Positions 50,202-61,151 of a stretch of 64,000 bases of DNA are shown here, in pieces. Position numbers and translations under genes: made by a program. Below the pieces are notes generated by a model. The model saw only the letters and a list, made by a program, of their open reading frames with translations, was not told the DNA's origin and made no database searches. The first letter of the stretch is position 1. Each line of letters starts with the position of its first letter. Source of the stretch: Augochlora pura (taxonomy: Eukaryota; Arthropoda; Insecta; Hymenoptera; Halictidae); the NCBI RefSeq assembly GCF_028453695.1, contig NC_135781.1, forward strand, positions 5,654,779 through 5,718,778. The letters are read 5' to 3'.

Positions 50202-51914
50202 TTAACCCTCCGATGACCGACAAGGTCCCTGGGGACCTATGACGTTTTGAACGATGCGGCATTTTAATACGGTTCGTCCGAACAGCCGCAGCTTTCATGA
50301 CTTTTATAAATGGAATGTCTGGAAGCTATTACAATCGTCATCGATACGATTCCGTGAAATTTTTCATCATTACCGTCGGGTTAAAGTCATTTATGGCGTC
50401 GATGCCCGACAAGGTCCGCAGGGACCTTGTGGGTAATTCCATGTAATTTGTTCTTGTCTTTTAGTCGTGGAGGTATTTTCGTGTAATTTGTTCGTGTTTT
50501 ATGGTTTGGACGATTGTCGAGGAAGTGGTGCACTTCGAAAAAATAAGTGATTGTAAACGGATACACACGTGCACGATCGGCACAGCGCGGCGGTGATGCG
50601 CTCATTTGCCTCTGTATAAAGCAGCAATGAGTAAAAATCGTTTTCACGCCATCAACAGAACTATTCGATTTGATAATAGTAATACCCGCGGAGCAAGGCT
50701 ACGTGAAAGTAAGACGGCTGCTATAGATGACATATGGACAATGATGATGGCTAATTTGGAAAAAGCGTATATACCACATGAATCGATGACTGTTGACGAA
50801 CAATTGTTCCTGCAAAATATGGTATAAAAGTGTGGTGGCTCTGCGATTCCCAATCATATTACCCATTGAAGGGTATGATTTATGGCGGAAAGCAGCCTGG
50901 TGAAGAGCGTGAAGTGAATCAAGGACAACGAGTTGTCTTGAATTTGGTGCAGCGGTATGAGAAAAGCGGACGTACCATTTATGCTGATAATTTTTTTTCA
51001 ACCTTGGAATTGGCATTGTATTTGAAGTCAAAAGAGTTGGCTTATGTTGGCACTGTAGGCAGCAACAAAAAATGCGTGCCACCTGCTTTTGTAAAACACA
51101 GATCACGAGAAATATACAGCACACTGTTCGGATTCTATCAAGGAGATGTTTCACTGTGCTCCTACGTTCCAAAAAAGAACAAGGCTGTTTTGTTGTTGTC
51201 AACTCAGCATTATACAACCAGAGTTCAGGATATCAAACCGAAAAAAAAACCAGAAGCTATTCTCGACTACAATGCCAGTAAATGCGGTGTTGACACAATG
51301 GACCAAATGTTGGGTACATATTCGTGTAAACGTGCAACAAAACGATGGCCACTAGCCATGTTTTACAACATCGTTGACATTGCTGCACTCGCATCATTCA
51401 TTATCCATGATGAATTGATCACCACTTCGCAGTCAGACAAACGACTGTATCTTTTTCTTTATTATCGGAACAGGTACCACCACCGAATACAGATACCGCA
51501 CCACCATTGGCACTACGTCGTAATCGACCATCTTGTCGTTTGTGTCGTCGAGTCGAATAAGCAACGCAAGAATGCTTATATCTGCTTTCTTTGCCGAATT
51601 CCTGTATGTGTTGAGCATTCCACTGTTTTAAAAAAATGCAATACTTCTAGCGCTACAGACGCAGTAGCCACCGAAGCAACACCAATAAATTAAATATAAT
51701 ATTGTTATTATTTTATTCTTATCTGCCCAAATATATATCCATACACATTTTGCAACATAGGAACAAACATAGGAACACAAAAGATTGAAATAGCACTATT
51801 ACGGTTAACAATAAAAACTATTATATGTATCTCACGCCATATGAATAGAGAAGGTCCCTGGGGACCTTGTCGGGCTTTGACCGTTGAAAAAGTTGTCGGT
51901 CATCGGAGGGTTAA
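50202..51914 (+). mobile_element. piggyBac-family transposon, decayed
   Basis: TTAA 50202-50205 and 51911-51914 flank perfect 18-bp inverted ends CCCTCCGATGACCGACAA (50206-50223 and inverse 51893-51910). The palindrome AGGTCCCTGGGGACCT occurs at 50223-50238 and 51852-51867. A related one, ACAAGGTCC-GCAG-GGACCTTGT, lies at 50409-50430. At 1705 bp it is shorter than full piggyBac elements (about 2.4 kb). The coding part is broken, but the ends look mobilisable in trans. Confidence 0.93.
50606..51693 (+). pseudogene. piggyBac transposase (DDE_Tnp_1_7), disrupted
   Basis: Two frames remain. 50606-50827 carries a conserved FDN and the VDEQL motif. 50830-51693 carries the catalytic aspartates in WWLCDSQS (D at about 50845), YADNFFSTL (D at about 50986) and GVDTMDQM (about 51292), followed by RWPLAMFYNIVDIAALASFI. 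At about 50812 the conserved stretch between VDEQL and PAKYGIKVWW is missing and the frame changes, indicating a deletion of roughly 15-18 codons. Near 51470-51545 the C-terminal Cys-rich zinc motif switches frame: PSCRLCR is read in one frame and AYICFLCRIPVC in another. The N-terminal region before 50606 is also short. The copy is probably inactive as an enzyme. Confidence 0.9.
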
Positions 51915-52318
51915 CCCCTTGCCGTATTTTGACGAGTCTGGCTCGCTCATAGAGATTTCTATTAATATCGTGTTAGGTATAAATGTTTTTCCGTTCTTTT
52001 ATGCAGGAATAAAATTCTGTGCTTTTGTCATCCGTATTTAACCATTTAAATAAATATTTTTTCCTTTTTACATCTATGAAATTATTACAATAGAAATAGT
52101 GTTCATTGTTGTAACTATGAAGAAAATAATACGCGAAGGGATTAATAGGACCAGATCATTTTTGTCTTTTGTATTACATTTATTTACTTCTGTTTCTAGA
52201 TTATAATAACAGACGAATTCACTTTGATTTCGATTTTGAAGAAATTAATAATTTATTAATTTAGTAGATCTTGCGTGGCATTTTTATCACGAGTCTGACT
52301 CGTTATTATAGTGCAAGG
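51911..52318. mobile_element. TTAA-2 miniature element, copy 3
   Basis: It starts at the TTAA shared with the right end of piggyBac: CCCCTTGCCGTATTTT, then GACGAGTCTGGCTCG. It ends CGTTATTATAGTGCAAGG near 52317, with the palindrome ACGAGTCTGACTCGT at 52289-52303. The right TTAA is eroded. GCGAAGGGATTAA at 52131-52143 may mark an inner boundary, so this may be two elements side by side. Confidence 0.6.
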
Positions 52319-55300
52319 CTAGGTTATTAATAGGCAAGATTATTAATATGTCAATTGTGTTAAACCTCTATGGACTGAATTATTTTTTTAAATATAAGAA
52401 AATTTATGAAACTATAATTATAAACGTGTATATGCAGGTTAAGAAAAGATTTAGCAGTTCAAACAATGTTGTTATAATTGATGTAGGATATATATAGTAT
52501 GAATATAGTACGGGTCGGTAAATATTAATACACAGATTAAAGTAATCCTCTACCGCCTCGCCAAATCTGCAACGCTACACCGTAAATTTACTTGTACTTA
52601 CTAATTTGGAAATATGCAACATTTACCGAAACAATAACATCGTCGGACAGTTGTCGGTACACTCCCACCGCCCCAAATACAATATAAACACAGCACGAAT
52701 GGAAATTGGGAAAGACGAAGCGGCATTCGCCGGCGTTCGAGTAACGAAAATGTCTGCGAACAACATAGCTCTCAGAAATATCAACCGTTCGCAATCAAGC
52801 TAATCTTTTCCCGCCGCTTTGCGTTGCAACAACCGTGGATCAAACTAACTCTCGATCATTTTACCGGCAACACAGCCGGCTGTTCACCGTTCCCTTTTCA
52901 TAAACGATTGCCAATCACAGTATTGGCCGCACGCAATAATTAACGGTGGTGCCCGTGAGCCACACTCGGATTGACAAGGGTTGAAATTGACCGGACAAAG
53001 CGTTCGACCGTTAAACAACCGTATTATTTGGGAGGGCGGATATCTTCCGTTCGGTTCAGGATCGTGGCCACGCCTAATAATAGAGCAGTTAATTTCGCCG
53101 CACCCTTTGACGGGGGGGGGGGGGGGGGTGGTGATGTATCGGCAAGGAAGGGCGCGAGGGTCGCGCGACGTGACCGCGACTATCGTCCCCGAAAAAGCAG
53201 GATCGTGAACGCGACGTGCCCGTCCGGGACTCGGGTCGCGATAAATCGTTTACACGAGCATAGTCGCCGTCGGCCCGACGGGAACGGGATAGGGGAGGAT
53301 CGCGTCGCGCCGGAGGGGATCGCGACGGAACAGAACACGCCGGGAAATTAGTAGGGAAAGATAAAGACGGTCGACGATCGGTAGACGAATGGAGGGTCTC
53401 GAAGTCTCGAGTTCCTCGACGAGGACGAAGAAAGGGACGAAACGGAGCGGGGGAGGGGGCGACGGGGGATCGGTCTGCGGGCTCCCGCTCGCCCGCGTTA
53501 ATGGGAATTTAATGTGCAACCGTTCGCTTCGCGGTTGCTCGCGATCTCTCCCGCGGTCATCGCCGCGCCGCCCTCTTCGGTCCCCCCCCATCGAGAACAG
53601 TTTCTTTCGTTGCCGGGCATCGAGGGGCCGGGAACCGTCGTTCTTATTATCCGGCAAGTAACCGTTTTATTCGCGGCGAAAGCGCAGCCAGCTGGCACGG
53701 GAGGCGGCTTTGTTCGCCGCGCGGCTCCGCTCGTTTCGGTGTGCGGAGTGTGGCGCGCGGCGAGACGTCCAGCGCGTCCAATTCGTTAAAGTCCTGTCTG
53801 CCGGAACGGCGGGAAGGCCATTCTGGATGTCTGTGAATGGGGGAGTGCCTCCGCGACGGAGCTTTTCTCCGGCGTCCTCCACCCTCGGGGACACGCGGCG
53901 CTCCTCCTCGAGCGAGATCTCCGTGTATCGAGCCCGCCGTGCCGAGGAAATAATCGTCGTGGATGCCAGGGGAGACTTGGCAATATCGCGGCGCCGCTCG
54001 GCGAATTTCGAGCGTTCCACGCGAAAACCGGCGCGACGCGTTACCACGCGCGGCCGATTGATTCACGGAGCACGACTCGGACGGCCCGGGCGTTTGGCAA
54101 GCACTCGCCGCGGGCGCGAAACACAACGAGACCGCACACCGTTCGCGCGCAGCAGCGGCGCTCGCCCGCCGGAAATCACAGCCATCGAAACGCTTATCTT
54201 CCCCGGCGTCGGACCACTCCCCCCTCGCCGCGGTCCCTGGGAACGGCGCGTAACCGTTGGGATCGACGCGATCGAAAACGTCCGTCCGTCGGGCGAAGTT
54301 TGACAGCGTCCTGGAGGGGCAGCGCGCGGCCAGCGAACGTCCGCGTATCGCTGACCGTATCATCGGCCATTTTCCGTGTCAAGTTCGTCTTGCCGTGGCC
54401 CGAGGGGCCACGCGCGGACGCTAATCCGATACGAGGGACGTTCGATATCGCGTTTCCGTGATTGCAGTTTCGAGAGGACTCTGCCGTACGCCCCGCGCCG
54501 CGCCACGCCGCTAATATCGTGCGCGAAGTTAAACGCGATTAGGGCCTCTATTACGGTCCATTAGCCTGCCGTTGCCAATGGTCGCGGGGCGCGGGAGAGG
54601 GCCTCGAAATCTCTGCCAATCACCGGCACGAAATTTCGTTTCGCCCGACCGGTAATTTCGTGGAATGCGCTCGGTTGCGAGGTGCAATGCCCTTCTGTCG
54701 CTGGGCGCAGACATTTTTCACACCCGCGTTCCAATCCCTCGAAACGTTAACTTCTACTTTTCATTACTAATTTATCCTCCACACTGGATTCGCTGGTATT
54801 ATAATGTAAGGAGCTCGGTTAACGGAATAATATTAACTTTTATTTTACAAAGTATATACAGAAAACGTCTGTTCCCACGTGGCGTCACCGAAGAAGTGTG
54901 GCCACCACGTTCCGTTGTCCCTCGCCCGATCGATGATCCCAATCATTCATTTGTTTCACGCACACAATCATGCATTCATGTTCATCTTATTACTATGCAT
55001 TCATACAACATCACACTCCTTCTTACATACCACACACTCTCAGCCATACTATACACTTGCAATAATTCGAATGTCCCTCGCGTTCGGGACTTTCCTTACG
55101 AGGTTAAGTACGACGCGTGCCCGGCGGCGATGCCGTACATTCCCGTGTGCGGGTTCCGATTGTCGCGCAGACCCTCGAAGCGCGACGCGGATGGATTATT
55201 TAACCGACCCCCGAACGGAACGGGCGCGGCGGGACCACGGGCCAGAGAAGTTTCATCAGGCGGCGAGACGGTCGATCGTAACTGGAAGCCGAGACAAAAC

Positions 55301-56364
55301 GAAGGCGCGAGCCGCGGCGAAAACGGATTAATATTCCCGATACGGAGGACCCCGCGGATCCGAACGAGACGCGCTAAACAAGAAAGGAGAAAAAAAGGAA
55401 AACCGTTCCTCCCCCCTCCCCCCCGATTGTTCTCGTCTGTCGCGGATGTCGCCACCGCGACGAATTAAAATTCCGCGGGCGGACACGGCGCGACTGCGTT
55501 GCCGCGAGCCGGGAGGTCCTTCGAACCGAAATTAAATCGCGCCGCGATCTCCCGCAGACACCAGCCGCGCGCCCGACCGCCCCCCCTCCCCTCCCCGTTC
55601 CTCCGACGTCGATTCCACCCTCCGGGAACGAAATATTACGAGCACGGAATCGCTTTGCCGGGGGGGAGCCGCGCCGAAGGAAGTTGGTAGTCGCGCGGAG
55701 CGGCGGGAGGAACCTGGGAGCCCACGGTGGAGAAGGTCGAAGACACGAAATCGCAACAAGGAGGCCGGGAGCGGGCGGAGGGTGGCCGGATAAATACAAT
55801 AGTTTCCCCGAGACAAAAGAAAAGGTATTTTATAGGGTCGAGGAGAGCGAAAGGGAGAGAGAGTGAGAGAGAGAGCAGTGCATAGCATGGCGCGGCGCGT
55901 CGTCTGGTCCCGGCTGTGTTAGATCCGCCCCCGCCCTCCATCTGGTTATCGCGGACGTGTACCAGCCTATATAGCTGGTCCTTTCCTCTCGTCACGGTGT
56001 CTGAACACGCCGCGTACGTTTCGTGGGTTAGGAGTCTCGACCGGTGGTGAAGAACGCCGGAGAGAGAGAGAGAGAGAAAGAGCCGCGTACAGAGACAGAG
56101 AGAGAGAGAGAGAGAAAGCATAACGACTGCCGCTGCGGACCGGGAGAGATAGCGAACCAGAGAGCAGAAAGAGAGAGAGAGAGAGAGATAGATACATAGA
56201 GAGAGAAATAGAGAGATATATAGAGAGAGGGAGACGGAGAGTACGCGTGCTCCAGACGGAATAAATTAATCGAGAACCAAGCTGGCAGAACTCCAGTTCG
56301 TTGCGTTTCCGTCGGAATTTGTGCGAGAGCGTGTCCCTTCCTCGCCGTCGGTCGTGCCCGCCGC
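52319..56364. other. no gene seen
   Basis: AT-rich to about 52600, then CpG-rich to 54740 and again 55080-56840. It has a 17-G run at 53112-53128, GC-rich overlapping frames without domains (for example 53647-54363), and GA runs at 55855-56235. Confidence 0.45.
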
Positions 56365-56444
56365 AGCTCCCCGTAGCCCCTCGCAGTTCCCCGTAGCCCC
56401 TCGCAGCTCCCCGTGGCCCCTCGCAGCCGCCCGTAGTCCCCCCA
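56365..56444. repeat. 20-bp minisatellite, four copies
   Basis: The unit AGCTCCCCGTAGCCCCTCGC starts at 56365, 56385, 56405 and 56425. The first three copies differ by one base each and the fourth is more diverged. Confidence 0.9.
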
Positions 56445-56834
56445 AAGCCGCCACGTGTATCCTCCTCGCACGCACGTGTCTTCCGAGGTCCCACGACCTC
56501 GCTCGATAAGGATCGCGAGCGGACCTTCCGGATCGGACGAAAGAGGATACCGTCCGAGATGCGCCGGCTACCGCGCGGCGAGCCACTTTTTTGGCCTCTC
56601 TCTCTCTCTCTCTCTCGCGAGCGAGCGAGCGCGCGCGCGCGCGACACCGGCCGATTAACCTTCGCCCGGTCATTTTTGCGGCCATTCGGATCCGGCGGGA
56701 TGACAAAAAGCATCCGGAATAAACGTAAATGGTCTAAACGTGTCGTAAAATGCACGAGACGCTCGCGCTTCCTTGCCAAGGCGCGATGGTGCTTTCGTTG
56801 GGAAGGGTCGACGCGTTCACGGACACTAACAATT

Positions 56835-57098
56835 TTAACCCTTTCCGCTGCGTTGTCTATTCTCAGGGGACGTCGTAATTCTTGTATATCGCTAGATATT
56901 ATAGACTGTATAATATAATGTACACTGTATAATAGAAAGTATACTATATAATATAATATAATTTAAAATATACTGTATAACATAAAATATACTATATCAT
57001 ATAAAATATACTATATCATATAAAATATACTATATCATATAAAGGTTCGTAAGGGCTGGTGGGTACCATCTACACCGACGCGGAGTATAAAGGGTTAA
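56835..57098. mobile_element. TTAA-3 miniature element, copy 2
   Basis: TTAA 56835-56838 then CCCTTTCCGCTGCGTTGTCT; the right end is CGGAGTATAAAGGG then TTAA 57095-57098. It is inverted relative to copy 1 (47701-48543). An internal ATACTATATCATATAAAAT array of about 19 bp per unit lies at 56985-57042. Another element end (ACCCTTGCCGTACTATTTGC) begins directly at its right TTAA. Confidence 0.8.
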
Positions 57099-60000
57099 AC
57101 CCTTGCCGTACTATTTGCTTTCAAATTCCGTGATAAGAATTTCTTCCATCGCACTAGTTTCTTTGAAGAAAAAGGAATTTCATGTTTATTGTGTGCTTAC
57201 ATCGAATGGAACGTTTAAATATTGCTGATAAGAGAATTTTCATTCCTACTTAAAGGAACGGATGAACATTTGTACCTAACAGCTTATTGTTATAAATCTC
57301 CTTATTTATATCATATGTTATACAGGGTGGGGCAAATAAAGTGTTACAAAGCAATATCTCCATTATCGTTAATGATACGCGAAAATGCTTGAGGAACGTT
57401 CGAGTGCTCGGAATATCACATTTTTTAAGTATAGTATGATACAGTATGTCGCGTAAGTAGTGTACCAAAAAGAAAAGAGGAAAGAAGAGATGCTACGATA
57501 AAAGAAAAGATATAATGGAAGATGAGCTAAGGGATCGAGATATTTAAATAATGTGAAAACGGAGAGAATAAAAGAGAACAATGTATTCTAATAGTTATGC
57601 ACAATGAATGCTATATAGCATCCGCGTCGACGCAGATTACGTTAAAGCGTTGAATAATTTCGAAAAATAAACGCTGTATAGAATTCAAGGCAGGACGGTG
57701 TGGCTTATGAATAGAGTTTGGATCTTTATGCAAAATGAGAATTGCTTAATTTAATTCTGTGGACCGTGTTAATATTGACTAGGCACAGTGGTCGATTTCC
57801 ATACGAAAAGCAGAAAGGAATATGTATAAATTAAAATGATACATTTGAGCCTTACTTTTTTATTTTATATACTAGTAAATATTGAACATCCTCCCCATTT
57901 TCATAATGCGGACATTGTTCTGAAAAACAAAACAATTTTATATAAAGAAAACAACTTTAAAAGTTGTATTGTTTCTTGGAGAAATACTTTCGACTTCTTC
58001 ATCGTTTTTTTTTGCTCAGATTTGACATCAATGACAGTAAAAGCCTGCATACAATAAAGAAAGAAATAATCTATAATTAAGAAAAGTATAATCTATAGAA
58101 ATAAATTATAATTCAGATATATTATAAAGAAAGAAATAATCCAAGTAATCTATAAGTAAGACATATAACAAAGAAAGAAATAATCCAAATAATCTATAAT
58201 TAAGACATATAATAGGGAAAGAAATAATCCAAATAATCTAGAAATAATCTACAATTACGATAATAAATACCACCCATTACTTTCAACAGAGTTCCATGAA
58301 ATATTGACAATTTATTCAACCTATTCAAAAACTCCAAATTGCATTTCTTTCTCGAGGAAACGAGACCCCGTCACGGCTACCAGCTATATCGCTGGCACGC
58401 CAAAGGAAAATACGATCGTCGTCCGAGCCCCCACGATTTTCTCGAGAGCGGCATCCGCGCGGTGCCGCCGATGCGTCACGATTATTATTCGAAGAGTGAC
58501 GCGTCGTCGTCGTCGTCGCGGCTTCCGACAAGAAGCCGCGGCGAGAAGCTGATCCCGGTAAAGCCTCGGCCGCGATCGCAGCCGCGGGGGCTTAAAGCGG
58601 CGGCTGCGGCGGCTACGGCGGCGCTCTCTCTATTCAGGAAGCCGGGATCAACGGTAACTGCGCAATTCACCGGGTAATTTTGACGGGAGCATTGTCCCCG
58701 TGGAGCCCCGTCCCGCAAAAGGGCGGTCCCCGTGCTTTTGCGATGCTTTGACCGAGAAGCGGACGTAATCGTATTAAAAAAACCGAGGAGGAAAGAAGAA
58801 GAAAAAAAAAAAAAAAAGCGAAGAAAAGAGGAGAGAGGAACGGACCCCCCTCCCCCCTTAAAACGTGCCAGTGTATAAAGCGAAACGACGCGCGACGCAT
58901 CGAGAGATTCGTCGAGTGTGACGTTGCTCGGGCGCGCACGGCAAACTGGTTCCGCGCGGGGAGGCACGGAGGGTGCGAAAACGCCATCAGCTGTGGCGGC
59001 CCACGGGCTGTAGGGCGTTCAATGGGCGACGGGAATCTTCTTGCGAAACTGTTTTTCCGCATCGCCGGCTCCGTGGCTCCTGCGCCGCGTTTCGCTTTTC
59101 CCGTTCGAGGGAGGCGACGGGAACGAAAATTCCGAAGAATTACGCGCGCCGATTTCTTCTTCGCCGGTCAGAGGGCTTAATTGGGCTTCATAATTTTTTT
59201 TTCTTTTAGGTGCATCGATCGCCGATTAATAAACTCGGTTAAACAAGAAAGATGAGTAAAACTCGTAGTAACTTCGAGGGATCGGTTCAAATATCTTTAA
59301 AAGTGGGCACAATTGCTATTATTTATTCATTAAAAATTATTATTTTTATTTATTTAAAGGCTGTTAGATTCTTTTAAACTATACCAATGGAATCTTGTTG
59401 GTTTATAGTCATAATATTGATTATGTTATAGATTATTAATATCGGTAATGGGGATAATATTAACTCGATTTCTCATAACCGTTTTAATTAGGACAGACAT
59501 TATAACAATATGAAATATTTATTTTTAGGAACTATTCACACTACAGATTTTATACATTTATGATAAAGTCGAGCAATAGAAACTAAGAATGTCACGTATT
59601 AAGTACTGAAATTCTCTGCTTGACTTGCATGTCTCGTAATTAACGCAAGCAATTTTCATTTTGCATAAAAATCTACAGTCTACTCGTAATTGATACAAGA
59701 TGTATCAGTATATCATCCTTAATTTTGGTTCTTTCAAAACGATATTACATCGGTAAATAAACCATATGGTTTAAATCATTGATAAACGGTTAATTTTTGG
59801 TTCCGATTACGCAGCACGGCTACACTCCCATTCCGCGTAATACTATTCGAATAAATACACGCGCAGCAACTACGTATCCGGTAATCCGCATTAATCAGTA
59901 CCAGCGACCGAGGCAACGTTGGTTACAGGAGTTATCGAGAACGGTAACCGATACGGTTTGCGTTCTCGATCTGGCATCGAGAACGCCTGAGAATAAATTG

Positions 60001-60925
60001 CCTGTCGGAGTCTGTTCCGGTAGTTTTACCTGTTCGAGGGGGCCCCTCGCCGACGCCGTCCAAAGTTTCTAAACACGCGAGACTCGATTAGGTAAAATAA
60101 TACGTCTGCGCGCTCTCGGTGGGGGGGGGGGGGGGGGGTCGGTCGGTTCGATCAGCTCCGCATAGGGTGCACGCGGCCCGACGTGTTCGACAGTCGATTG
60201 CGCGAGGAGCCCATCATCCGCGCCGAAGGAAATTAGCTTTTCCTGCCATTTATCAGACGGCCGAGGGGAATCGGTCGGCGGTGAATGCGCGAGCGGCGTC
60301 CCGCGCGGAGCGGAGAGGAGACAAGTGTCGATACGCGAGCGAAAAGACGATACGAAACGAGACGGAAGGGGGCGGGGAGGCGGTGTAGCCGCGACGCGTC
60401 GGAAGGGGAAAGAAATATCGAGATAATTAAGCAGGTTCCCCGCTTTCGCCACCGCAATCGTTATCTTCGCCGATCATCCCGCCGACTCGACGCGGCGACT
60501 CCGTGGCTGGAGACGGGGGGGACGCGACGACCGGCAGATTGTTCGCCGATTTCGAGGCGCGTGAACGGGGGATGGGGACCGACTGCGGTTACCTCGTCGC
60601 AAAATCTCGGCGACGATAACGGCGGCGACTTATTAATCTTGCGTCACGGGAAATCGCGCGACACTCGAGGAGTACGAGAGTTTGCGGATCTCTGTTATCT
60701 TAGATATGTTGGTAACATATTGTGACAAGTAGATGGCCAGGAGTTTACGTGATTTCAATTAATCACATGTGACGAGAAACTTGCTAATGTTCTCAAAGAT
60801 ATGGTGAATGATATATGACTTTTTTAACGCTAGATTTACCGAGCACTAAAAGTAACTATATTGCCTATATTGGTTTATAAGAGCAATAATTTTTAGTTGT
60901 AGCTATTAGACATTTATTTTAATTT
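57099..60925. other. no gene seen
   Basis: AT-rich to about 58300, including a single Tc1-type end CAGGGTGGGGCAAATAAAGT at 57323 and a 44-bp tandem repeat. CpG-rich blocks lie at 58340-59170 and 60000-60680, with a 19-G run at 60121-60139. Confidence 0.45.
58126..58240. repeat. 44-bp tandem repeat
   Basis: AAAGAAAGAAATAATCCAA starts at 58126 and 58170, with a third diverged copy from 58214. Each unit contains TAATCTATAA and AAGACATATAA. Confidence 0.8.
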
Positions 60926-61151
60926 TTAACACTAAACGTACCGGCATTTTTCTATACCTAATCTTACCATAGAATTTTTGTCGGTAAAAAATAAGCTACG
61001 AGAAAAACGGAAAGTGGGAAATTGAATTATCGGATGATATAAGAATTTACAGAAAGTCGAATGACCGACAGAAATAACAATAAATGTAAGAATTAGAAAT
61101 GTAAATTTTCAAAAGGGGTCATTTGACCCCTCTTGGTACGTTTAGTGTTAA
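60926..61151. mobile_element. TTAA-5 miniature element
   Basis: TTAA 60926-60929 and 61148-61151 flank perfect 13-bp inverted ends CACTAAACGTACC and GGTACGTTTAGTG. The palindrome GGGGTCATTTGACCCC (61115-61130) sits 17 bp from the right TTAA. The element is 218 bp with no coding capacity. Confidence 0.88.

Noticed and set aside
53647..54363. 238-codon minus-strand frame in CpG-rich DNA
   Set aside because: Arg/Ser/Ala-rich with overlapping frames on both strands; no domain, no splice context.
57323..57345. Complete Tc1/mariner element starting CAGGGTGGGGCAAATAA
   Set aside because: No inverse end found downstream or upstream; kept only as a single end.
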